A DNA stretch of 64,000 nt, taken from the NCBI GenBank assembly GCA_013286595.1, contig JABDFI010000003.1, positions 1 to 64,000 on the forward strand, written 5' to 3'. Each line of letters starts with the position of its first letter. Position 1 is the stretch's first letter. The stretch is from Chlamydiota bacterium. GTDB taxonomy: Bacteria; Chlamydiota; Chlamydiia; Chlamydiales; Rhabdochlamydiaceae. Below the pieces are notes generated by a model, which saw nothing but the letters and a program-made list of their open reading frames with translations, made no database searches and was not told the DNA's origin. Below are positions 29,320-37,352 of the stretch, piece by piece. The translations under genes and the position numbers were made by a program.

Positions 29320-30483
29320 ATGCTACCTATTATTTTATTAGGGGTGATGATCGCAGCTGGATGGATCAGCCCGTATTTACCTCTTAGTTTTAACTCAGTC
29401 GTATATAGCTTAAGCTTATCGATTAAGTCTGTCATTGTCTTCCTACTGCCTTTACTCATCTTTTGTCTTTTATTTAAAACAGCAGTGCACTTAGCCAAGA
29501 CGGCTACAAGAATGATGGTATTCTTGATTGTTGGAGTATGTGTGTCCAATTTTATTTCCACCCTAGTGAGTTATGGCGTAGGCACGTGGATTTATGATTT
29601 AGATTTTTCCATGGTGTTGCCCGATCGTTTAGATCAACTAACTCCTGCATGGACACTTCAATTGCCTACATGGATAAGAAATGATTACGCTTTATTTGGA
29701 GGGGTGGTGTTGGGGATTGTTTTAGCTAAGTTCAAACCGAAGGCGGCTCATAGAATTGCCCAGGTCATGGAGAAGGCGATCCGAGGGATTTTAAACGTGT
29801 TTCTTGTATTGATTCCTCTCTTCATTGCGGGATTTGTGATTAAACTCAGTCATGATCGCGTGTTATCCTATATGTTGAGCAATTACGCCTTGATCTTAGG
29901 GATCGTCGCAGGAGCAGTGCTTTTGTATGTGATGTTGATCTACTTCCTAGCCAATCGCTTGCAATGGAAAAATTTCATCCGCTGTCTACACAACATGTTG
30001 CCAGCTGCCCTCACAGGTTTAGGGAGTATGTCGAGTGCTGCAGCCATGCCCATGACGATTGTGGGCACTGAAAAGAACTCTCAGGACCCAACACTTGCTC
30101 GCGCTGTCATTCCCGCTACGGTGAACATCCATTTGATTGGGGATTGTTTTGCCATTCCCATTTTCGCTTTTGCCATCTTGAAAACCTTTGGCGTAGCAGA
30201 ACCTACTTTTTTTGCTTATTTGGGTTTTGCTTGCTATTTTGTGTTGGCAAAATTTTCTGTGGCCGCAGTTCCAGGCGGAGGAATTCTGGTCATGCTACCC
30301 ATTTTAGAAAAGCAATTGGGATTCAATGCCGAGATGCTGTCGTTAATCACAGCCTTGTACGTTCTCTTCGATCCTATCATCACGTGTGCCAATGTACTTG
30401 GCAATGGAGGCTTTGCTTTAGGTATGAGTAGACTCGTGCAATCTAAAAATGCTAGATTAACGAGGCAATTGCCTCTAACGTGA
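29320..30483 (+). CDS. Dicarboxylate/amino acid:cation symporter (SDF family)
   Basis: MSSAAAMPMTIVGTEKN…IPATVNIHLIGDCFAIPIFA typical of DAACS transporters. Confidence 0.85.
   Translation: MLPIILLGVMIAAGWISPYLPLSFNSVVYSLSLSIKSVIVFLLPLLIFCLLFKTAVHLAKTATRMMVFLIVGVCVSNFISTLVSYGVGTWIYDLDFSMVLPDRLDQLTPAWTLQLPTWIRNDYALFGGVVLGIVLAKFKPKAAHRIAQVMEKAIRGILNVFLVLIPLFIAGFVIKLSHDRVLSYMLSNYALILGIVAGAVLLYVMLIYFLANRLQWKNFIRCLHNMLPAALTGLGSMSSAAAMPMTIVGTEKNSQDPTLARAVIPATVNIHLIGDCFAIPIFAFAILKTFGVAEPTFFAYLGFACYFVLAKFSVAAVPGGGILVMLPILEKQLGFNAEMLSLITALYVLFDPIITCANVLGNGGFALGMSRLVQSKNARLTRQLPLT
30458..30480. repeat. Short palindromic repeat TAACG-AGGCAATTGCCTC-TAACG at the 3' end of the symporter CDS
   Basis: Encodes the last residues (TRQLPLT); matches 6971-6993. 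Confidence 0.75.
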
Positions 30484-30484
30484 T

Positions 30485-30793
30485 CTAAGCTTTTCTCTTT
30501 GCAGCTGAATGGCGTCGTACAGCTTTGCGAGCGCGTTTCACAGCCGTTGCATTAACGACCCGTTTAGCTGCTTTTTTTACAACTCGTTTAGCTGCTTTTT
30601 TAATTTTTTTGCCGACAGGACTTTTTGCTGCTTTTTCTATTTTGTGACTGAGTTTTTTATACTTACTGACCAATTCTTTCTGAATTTTTTTTCCTTTGTT
30701 TGTGCCAAATAGGAAAGTGCTTACAGCTCCAATGGTGCTGCCCAGAAGAATACCTTCCAAAAAATGGGAATGAGATTGTTTTGATTTAAACAT
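30485..30793 (-). CDS. Small Lys/Ala-rich YtxH-like protein
   Basis: GILLGSTIGAVSTFLFGTNKGKKIQKEL then KKAAKRVVKKAAKRVV basic repeats. Confidence 0.6.
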   Translation of the reverse strand: MFKSKQSHSHFLEGILLGSTIGAVSTFLFGTNKGKKIQKELVSKYKKLSHKIEKAAKSPVGKKIKKAAKRVVKKAAKRVVNATAVKRARKAVRRHSAAKRKA

Positions 30794-30802
30794 AAATGTT
30801 CC

Positions 30803-31099
30803 TCAATGTTGAAATTTTTTCCATAATTTTACTCCAATAGCCACCCACTCAACTACATCAGAGATCGTATCTTCATGTCTATGAATCTTCCTTTCCACAT
30901 CTTTTAAACGAGTGGGCTCTTGTACGCCTTCACTTTCAAAGATTTCGCCAATGTGACCAATCACTTTTCCTATTGTATGTAGAGGAGATTGTTGTTGTTT
31001 GCGGCAAGCTATATAAAAAGTTAAAGCTCCGATACCCACAACTCCACCTATTAATGCGCCGATTACCCAAGTTGAGTCTTCTTTATCATGACTTGACAT
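30803..31099 (-). CDS. Small membrane protein
   Basis: 98 aa with one TM segment; overlaps next CDS by 14 nt. Confidence 0.55.
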   Translation of the reverse strand: MSSHDKEDSTWVIGALIGGVVGIGALTFYIACRKQQQSPLHTIGKVIGHIGEIFESEGVQEPTRLKDVERKIHRHEDTISDVVEWVAIGVKLWKKFQH

Positions 31100-31454
31100 A
31101 TCTCTTGATTCCTTCTTTAAGATGATTAAAAAGGCGAATGATGCCTGCTGTGGATTCTGCTATATCACTAATGACATCAGAAATATCCTTATCTTCTTTT
31201 TTCATGTGGTGAAGAGGTCGAAAAAACACATCTAAAGATTCAGATTTTTTTTTAATATCTAGTGTTAACTTGTTGACATTCTGGAGTAATTCGACGCTAA
31301 CTTCAGAAATGGCCTCTAAGTTCTTGTGGACTTCCATAAGGACGCGATCAGTTCTTTTTAGGGTTTTCCGTGTCGATTGCAAGGTCATGATCAAGAAGAC
31401 GACCAGCACCACAAAAGTGAGAGCGATAACGCCTATAATGATTTCCATGACCAT
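31086..31454 (-). CDS. DUF948-like membrane protein
   Basis: N-terminal TM helix followed by coiled-coil. Confidence 0.55.
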   Translation of the reverse strand: MVMEIIIGVIALTFVVLVVFLIMTLQSTRKTLKRTDRVLMEVHKNLEAISEVSVELLQNVNKLTLDIKKKSESLDVFFRPLHHMKKEDKDISDVISDIAESTAGIIRLFNHLKEGIKRYVKS

Positions 31455-31578
31455 GTGTGTGTATTCCGATTAATATACTTTTCTTAATTTTATTTTGTAA
31501 TTAATTTTCAATTTTGTAAATAAAAACAAATTAATGTACTTCATTTACATTGTAATTAATGGAGGAAGGGAAACTCTA

Positions 31579-32445
31579 TCAAGGGGTTATGAGATTTTCT
31601 TTCCAGGCTCGCTCAAGATATAGGGCAAGCTCTGGGTATTGAGACTGTAGTCGATCGCGCAATAGGGTCAAGCGATCCCATAGGATATCTTGGGGAAAAG
31701 GGGTTGTTGATTGTCTTAGACGTCCAATGTCGATTTGCACGACATGTTCTCCTAAGATCCCAAAATTGCCCTCGATCAAGCTTTCCCTATCTTCAATCCC
31801 TGCAGCATACCGTTTGTGAAATAAGCAGATCAGTTGCGAAAGAGCGTGGTGTGCTTGCTCTGGATGCCCCTCTTCCATCCACCGTTCGATCATGGGAAGA
31901 AGCGGCTCTGCCTTCCTCTGAAGAATGAATTCTGTCTGATCTAGATCTAAGCTGTGAGGAATGTTCATCTTATCAATCACTACAGCTTGGTGGTATAGGT
32001 CATCAGTTCGATTCAAGTGAACATGGACGAGGGCGGTTTCAAAGGGGAATCTTTTGTAAGCTAAGAGGTAGCTGCGCGCGTCTTTGGCTAGCTTATAGTA
32101 ATCTTTGAGGATTTTTTTCGAGCGGTAGTACTCCCCATATACGGGGAGATAGCGCAGCCAAAAAGGGGGAAGAAAGCGGGCATGGATGGGTAGTTTTAAC
32201 ACATACTGGCCATCTTCTGATTCAAAAGCAAAACACTGGTGTCCTTTTCCCAGATAGTGAAAGCTTTGACCAAAAATGCGCTGAACGAGGTGGGGATCCA
32301 TGGTCGGGGTTTTCCACTCCTCTCGAAATGGGGCTTGGCTAGGGATTTTATAGGGGACAAAGCCATCTGTTTTGATCGAAGCATAGTAACTTATGCTCAC
32401 GATCATAGCGATGAATGCGCATAAGTAGATTAGGGTGCGTTTCAT
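31579..32445 (-). CDS. Hypothetical protein, kinase-like fold possible
   Basis: FHYLGKGHQCFAFESEDGQYVLKLP resembles a kinase glycine-loop/Lys region; N-terminal TM. Confidence 0.5.
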   Translation of the reverse strand: MKRTLIYLCAFIAMIVSISYYASIKTDGFVPYKIPSQAPFREEWKTPTMDPHLVQRIFGQSFHYLGKGHQCFAFESEDGQYVLKLPIHARFLPPFWLRYLPVYGEYYRSKKILKDYYKLAKDARSYLLAYKRFPFETALVHVHLNRTDDLYHQAVVIDKMNIPHSLDLDQTEFILQRKAEPLLPMIERWMEEGHPEQAHHALSQLICLFHKRYAAGIEDRESLIEGNFGILGEHVVQIDIGRLRQSTTPFPQDILWDRLTLLRDRLQSQYPELALYLERAWKENLITP

Positions 32446-32489
32446 GCTTTTAAGGATTCCAAGGAGCTGCTAAAAAGTCAAATGTTAAA

Positions 32490-32503
32490 GAGGCGATTGC
32501 CTC
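32490..32503. repeat. Short palindrome GAGGCGATTGCCTC
   Basis: 14-bp palindrome, one mismatch; adjacent to repeat D. Confidence 0.65.
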
Positions 32504-32507
32504 TAAA

Positions 32508-32602
32508 CTCGACTTTGTACAATTTTTAGCCCGATTGCCTAGCCCATTTGCTCAGAAAACAAATAGGCCGAGGCACTCGGGTAAAAATTGTACAAAGTCG
32601 AG
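32508..32602. repeat. Dispersed repeat D, complete copy (~95 bp with ~25-bp inverted ends)
   Basis: CTCGACTTTGTACAATTTTTAGCCCG … CGGGTAAAAATTGTACAAAGTCGAG; right half repeated at 1-61. Confidence 0.85.
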
Positions 32603-33568
32603 CTAAAGGCTACTTCTAGGACTTGGATTATAATTTTCCAAAGGAAAGAGCATGTAATCTAAGACAAAATTCATCCTGTGATCATGAGAGCTGAGTTTTT
32701 GATGAATAACGTTCCAATCAGTTCCTGCATCGGGCAACGCTTTTTGATAACGTTCGACGTCAATATCTTGACTCCCATAATAGGGGTGGAACATCGATAA
32801 GAGGACAGCTCCTAAGCCAACTGGTACGAGAATAGCGGCATTTTCTAGTTTAACTTGTTCGCTGGGTTGTTTCCCTAATCGCTGAAGTTCATAGGTTGGG
32901 TAATGAACAAGAGTTTGAAACGGCTGTTGGGGCTCGGGAATAAAACTGCCTCCACCGCTTAAAAAAATGGTGCATTTCTTCGCTGTATCGCTAAACACTT
33001 TATCTGTTGTGGCGGCAACCACTTCGACCGCATCTGAATAAAAGCCCACTTTATAACGAGCCCCTGGGAAGGGGCATAGTGGCCCCAGAGCTTTCACTTT
33101 ACCGACAGAAATGTCTGACTTCTTGATGATCAATTTGCGGGAATCAGGTTGAACCTCACACACTTCGCTGTATTCTCTTGTTTCACACGCTCTATAGGCA
33201 GCGCCGCACGTTTTATAACCTTTTCCTCCAGATTTAAAAAAATCGATGATTTTTTGATTTTGAGCAGGAGTGAAAACAGCATCCAAACGACTGCTTTGTC
33301 CCGCTGGGATCACCAATAGAGTTTCCAGGGGATTGACCGCAGAGAGTTTGTCGGTGAGGTCTTCACCGCGAACACATATGACATTCCATTCGCGCAAGTG
33401 GCGTGCTTTGCGATAGGGGTTTAATCCTTCGAACATCTCTCTACATTTATCGATATTCTCATGATAAGGGCCTAAGAGAGGGTGAGTCTCATGACCCTTA
33501 TAAATGATCACTTCGGCGATTTGGCGCGTTCCTTGTCGGCAAAGCGCAACGCTCATCGCTGGCTCCAT
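32603..33568 (-). CDS. BPL_N (biotin-protein-ligase N-terminal/glutamine-amidotransferase-like) protein
   Basis: VALCRQGTRQIAEVIIYKG, LLVIPAGQSS, CGAAYRACE; overlaps bioY by 16 nt. Confidence 0.7.
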   Translation of the reverse strand: MEPAMSVALCRQGTRQIAEVIIYKGHETHPLLGPYHENIDKCREMFEGLNPYRKARHLREWNVICVRGEDLTDKLSAVNPLETLLVIPAGQSSRLDAVFTPAQNQKIIDFFKSGGKGYKTCGAAYRACETREYSEVCEVQPDSRKLIIKKSDISVGKVKALGPLCPFPGARYKVGFYSDAVEVVAATTDKVFSDTAKKCTIFLSGGGSFIPEPQQPFQTLVHYPTYELQRLGKQPSEQVKLENAAILVPVGLGAVLLSMFHPYYGSQDIDVERYQKALPDAGTDWNVIHQKLSSHDHRMNFVLDYMLFPLENYNPSPRSSL

Positions 33569-34137
33569 TTTTTCAAGCTTGTTGCTAGCCCTAAGGCTGC
33601 TAAGTTCTTCAAAAGATCAGAGGGGATGAAGAAAGCGACCCCTTTTGTAAACGCGATCGTAGCGCCCAAGAACGGGGTTAGCCATAAGAACCCTAAGAGA
33701 TAAATCAGCGCTTGGCCGCAAAGAAGTCCTGGGATAGGATGTCCTTTTTGATTCAATTTGGACATGAGATAAGCAGCTAAAGGAAAAGCCAACAGATACC
33801 CACCATTTTTACCAATCATCCATAGGCAATTAGCGCCACTGGTAAATACAGGAAGACCTAGTGTACCACATAAGAGATAGCATATGACTGAAGCAAACGC
33901 TTGTTTAGGGGATTGGGTCAAAGCTATAAAAGTAATGGCTAATGTTTGTAAGGTAAAAGGAACGGGATAAAAAGGGATTTTAATGAATGCACATAGTGTG
34001 ATCAAACTACAACCCAAGAGGCTTAAGAGCACGAATTTTGCTGGTTCATTGATGATGTGTGGTCTTGTGAGCGTTTTTTCCATATGCTTGTCCTCAATTT
34101 GGTTCAAAAATAGGAGTTTAATCGAGGTGTTCTCCAC
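33553..34137 (-). CDS. bioY: Biotin transporter BioY
   Basis: IPFYPVPFTLQTLAITFIAL … LCGTLGLPVF … GGYLLAFPLAAYLMSKL. Confidence 0.9.
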   Translation of the reverse strand: MENTSIKLLFLNQIEDKHMEKTLTRPHIINEPAKFVLLSLLGCSLITLCAFIKIPFYPVPFTLQTLAITFIALTQSPKQAFASVICYLLCGTLGLPVFTSGANCLWMIGKNGGYLLAFPLAAYLMSKLNQKGHPIPGLLCGQALIYLLGFLWLTPFLGATIAFTKGVAFFIPSDLLKNLAALGLATSLKKWSQR

Positions 34138-34255
34138 ATTTCAATGCAATTTATTTCTTTAAAACTAGCTTGTGGTTTATGTAATTTATAAATAGGTTTA
34201 TAAAGAAGGAGTGGTAGAGGTAAATGGATAAACTATAAAAGGGGTTGGAAAAGTT

Positions 34256-35035
34256 ATGCTCGATGTCTTGTGCGGTAGCAAAAATGTAAAAAAGATCCTT
34301 ATATTCCTGTTCGTCAATGGAAAATGTTATGGCACGCAACTCCATCGCATGCTCAAATCCCCCTTAACACCTATCCAGAAAGCTCTCCAGCGCTTAGAAA
34401 AAGGGGGTATGATTCAGAGCGATTATGAAGGAAAAACGAGAGTCTATCAATTCAACCCCGCCTATCCTTTATTAGCAGAGCTGGAAGCGCTGCTTAAAAA
34501 GACCTATACCTTGCTATCTCCCCAAGAAAAGAAAAGGTTTTCCTTTGTGGGGCAAAAAATTAGAGAAGAGGCGGATTCAACTTTAATTTTGAGCGTATGG
34601 CAACGATTATCTGTGGTAAAATTTCTTTCTTTCCATGCCCATACCAAATCCCATAGTTCTGAAGGGTGGAATGGAAAGGGTAAGGGAGAAATCATCGTCA
34701 AAAGCGAAGGTGCTAATGTGTTAATCTTTCAAGAGAAGGGGAGTTGGCACAGTAAACACGGGCAAGAAATCGATTTTAGCAATGTGTTTCGATGGACACT
34801 TGATGAACATGCAAACACCATTTCCCTTGAACATTTGCGGCGTGGTATCAATCATCCTGTTTTTCTTTTTCATCTGATGCCATCTGGATCTAATACGCTG
34901 ACCTCTGTCGACTCTCATCTATGCGGCGGAGACACTTATTTTGGTCAGATTTATGTTGATCAACATGCTCTTCGACTTAGTTGGCGAGTCATTGGTCAAA
35001 AGAAAAACGAAGAACTCGATTATTATTACATGTAG
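34256..35035 (+). CDS. Winged-helix DNA-binding protein, putative regulator
   Basis: N-terminal wHTH YGTQLHRMLKSPLTPIQKALQRLEKGGMIQSDYEGKTRVYQFN. Confidence 0.6.
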   Translation: MLDVLCGSKNVKKILIFLFVNGKCYGTQLHRMLKSPLTPIQKALQRLEKGGMIQSDYEGKTRVYQFNPAYPLLAELEALLKKTYTLLSPQEKKRFSFVGQKIREEADSTLILSVWQRLSVVKFLSFHAHTKSHSSEGWNGKGKGEIIVKSEGANVLIFQEKGSWHSKHGQEIDFSNVFRWTLDEHANTISLEHLRRGINHPVFLFHLMPSGSNTLTSVDSHLCGGDTYFGQIYVDQHALRLSWRVIGQKKNEELDYYYM

Positions 35036-35324
35036 AGGGAATTGCAAAACTAACAAAACAAAAGGATTTTTCGGGAACTTTTTAAACAAAGTCTAAAATG
35101 GACCCGAAAAATTCTTTTGTTCTGTCAGCTTTGTAATGCCGTATTTTTCACCATAACACACTTAAAATAAAACCCTTGTATTGTTTTAAAAAACGAGATC
35201 CTGAATGTCATACTTCCGTGTGCCTTAAAAAACAGCATATTCATTAATAAAAAAAATTTTAATATTTAAATAAAATGAAATAACTCATATAATTGTATTT
35301 TAATTAAAATTAATAGGTTTAATA

Positions 35325-37193
35325 ATGACATCTATCAACTTAGTCCCTTTAACACTACAACCTACAGTGCAGCCAGCGTCTGTACAGGATGAATCACCAG
35401 CAGCTCCAAAGCAAGCAACAACGACCAACATAAAGGCTCTTCCTAGCGCCATTTTTGGACGTATATTAAGCTTCGTTCCTGGTGCACAGATAATCCGCAT
35501 GCATCATGTTTGCAGTGAATGGCGCAATCTATCCCTTATCAACGACGGCTGTCTAGATCTGTCTAACCCGACCAATTTACTGTCTAACTCGACCAATTTA
35601 TCGGATAAAGATCTTAAAAGCATTCTTGATCAAGCAAAAAGCGCTCGCATTACATCTATCAATCTATCTAATTGCCCAAACATCACAGATGCTGGCCTTG
35701 TCCATCTAGCAACTCTCAAATCTCTAACTTCACTCAATCTAAGCAGATGCCCAAACATCACAGATGCTGGCCTTGTCCATCTAGCAACTCTCAAATCTCT
35801 AACTTCACTCAATTTAAGCGGGTGCCCAAACATCACAGGTGCTGGCTTTCCCCCTTTAGTAACTCTCACATCTCTAATCTCCCTTGATCTAAGCTGGTGC
35901 AAAAACATCACCGATGCTGGCCTTGCCCATTTAGTAACTCTCACATCTCTAATCTCCCTTGATCTAAGCTGGTGCCCAAACATCACAGATGCTGGCCTTG
36001 CCCATCTAGTAACTCTCACACTCTTAAGCTTACTTGATCTAAACGGGTGCACAAACCTCACAGATGCTGGCCTTGCCCCTTTAGGTACTCTCGCATCTCT
36101 AACCTCACTCAATTTAAGCAGGTGCACAAACATCACCGATGCTGGCCTTGCCCATCTAGCAAAACTCAAATCTCTAACCTCACTCAATCTAATCAGTTGC
36201 AAGAACATCACAGATGTTGGCCTTGCCATTCTAGAAACTCTCACACTCTTAAGCTCACTCGATCTAGGCGGGTGCACAAACATCACAGATGTTGGCCTTA
36301 CCCATCTATTAAAACTTACATCTTTAAGCTCACTCAATCTGAGCGGGTGCCCAAACATCACAGATGCTCGCCTTGCCCCTTTAGTAACTCTCACATCTCT
36401 AACCTCCCTTGATCTAAGCTGGTGCGAAAACATCACCGATGCTGGCCTTGCCCATCTAATAACTCTCCCACTCTTAAGCTCACTTGATCTAAACGGGTGC
36501 AGAAACATCACAGATGCCGGCCTTGCCCCTTTAGTAGCTCTCATATCTTTAACCTCACTCAAGCTAAGCAGTTGCGATAAGTTCACAGATGCTGGCCTTG
36601 CCCATCTAGCAAAACTCAAATCTCTAACCTCACTCAATCTAACCCGTTGCAAGAACATCACAGATGCTGGCCTTGCCCATCTAGTAACTCTCAGAATCTC
36701 ACTTGAGCTAAAATGGTGTAAGAACATCACATCGGGTGTTGTAGAAGCTTTCAAGAAGCAACTCATTCCGATTGAATTTAAAGATGCCGCATTTAGAGAT
36801 AGTATGGATTATTATATCTACATGCTAGCTTCAGAGCCAAAAGGAGGCGCTGAGTGGGGAAAAAAGAACCGTTATGTTGATTTCGACCGTCTGAGATTGG
36901 CGCAAGCACTTGCTGCTTTGAAAATGTCACGTCCAGTTTTTTTTGAAGAATTATCGATCGACCCTTTGCTGGAGCTCATCAATCAACCACATTCTACTCA
37001 TCAGCAAATCGATCTTTTATTGCACAAGTTACCGGAAGAGACAAGAAATGCAATTTTCGGTCAGGTTTATCAACTAGCCCCTGAGCCGAAAGGGGGAGAT
37101 AAATGGGGAGAATTGCATTGCTTTGATGATCCAGCGCGATTTAGGTTAGCTGTGATCGAGGTGATCAAGAATCGCGTTCTTCCTCTTTTGTAA
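35325..37193 (+). CDS. F-box/LRR protein with C-terminal duplicated module
   Basis: F-box IKALPSAIFGRILSFVPGAQIIRMHHVCSEWRNL, ~17 LRRs, C-terminus with two PKGG-x-x-WG motifs; paralogue of 37353-39122. Confidence 0.92.
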   Translation: MTSINLVPLTLQPTVQPASVQDESPAAPKQATTTNIKALPSAIFGRILSFVPGAQIIRMHHVCSEWRNLSLINDGCLDLSNPTNLLSNSTNLSDKDLKSILDQAKSARITSINLSNCPNITDAGLVHLATLKSLTSLNLSRCPNITDAGLVHLATLKSLTSLNLSGCPNITGAGFPPLVTLTSLISLDLSWCKNITDAGLAHLVTLTSLISLDLSWCPNITDAGLAHLVTLTLLSLLDLNGCTNLTDAGLAPLGTLASLTSLNLSRCTNITDAGLAHLAKLKSLTSLNLISCKNITDVGLAILETLTLLSSLDLGGCTNITDVGLTHLLKLTSLSSLNLSGCPNITDARLAPLVTLTSLTSLDLSWCENITDAGLAHLITLPLLSSLDLNGCRNITDAGLAPLVALISLTSLKLSSCDKFTDAGLAHLAKLKSLTSLNLTRCKNITDAGLAHLVTLRISLELKWCKNITSGVVEAFKKQLIPIEFKDAAFRDSMDYYIYMLASEPKGGAEWGKKNRYVDFDRLRLAQALAALKMSRPVFFEELSIDPLLELINQPHSTHQQIDLLLHKLPEETRNAIFGQVYQLAPEPKGGDKWGELHCFDDPARFRLAVIEVIKNRVLPLL

Positions 37194-37352
37194 AGCGATG
37201 GGCTAAAGAGGCAATTACAAACGAAGAACTCGATTATTATTACATGTAGGCAGTCATTATATTCATTAAATTATATAATAAAATCTTTAATATTTAAATA
37301 AAATAAAATAACGCATATAATTGAGTTGTAATTAAAAATAATAGGTTTAATA

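Noticed and set aside
35035-35130. Hairpin GAGGGAATTGCAAAACTAACAAAACAAAAGGATTTTTCGGG…CCCGAAAAATTCTTTTGTTCTGTCAGCTTTGTAATGCC
   Set aside because: Looks like a decayed member of the GAGGCAATTGC family but ends are too diverged to list with confidence.
35673-36700. Regular direct repeats resembling a CRISPR array
   Set aside because: Repeats are 75 bp, in frame, and encode LRR units; no constant repeat with unique spacers and no cas genes.
35630-36766. Long antisense ORFs across the LRR genes (also 16300-17145 -, 37934-38587 -, 15931-16218 -)
   Set aside because: They are shadow frames produced by the 75-bp periodic LRR coding sequence; their translations (RxARPASVMF repeats) only mirror that periodicity.
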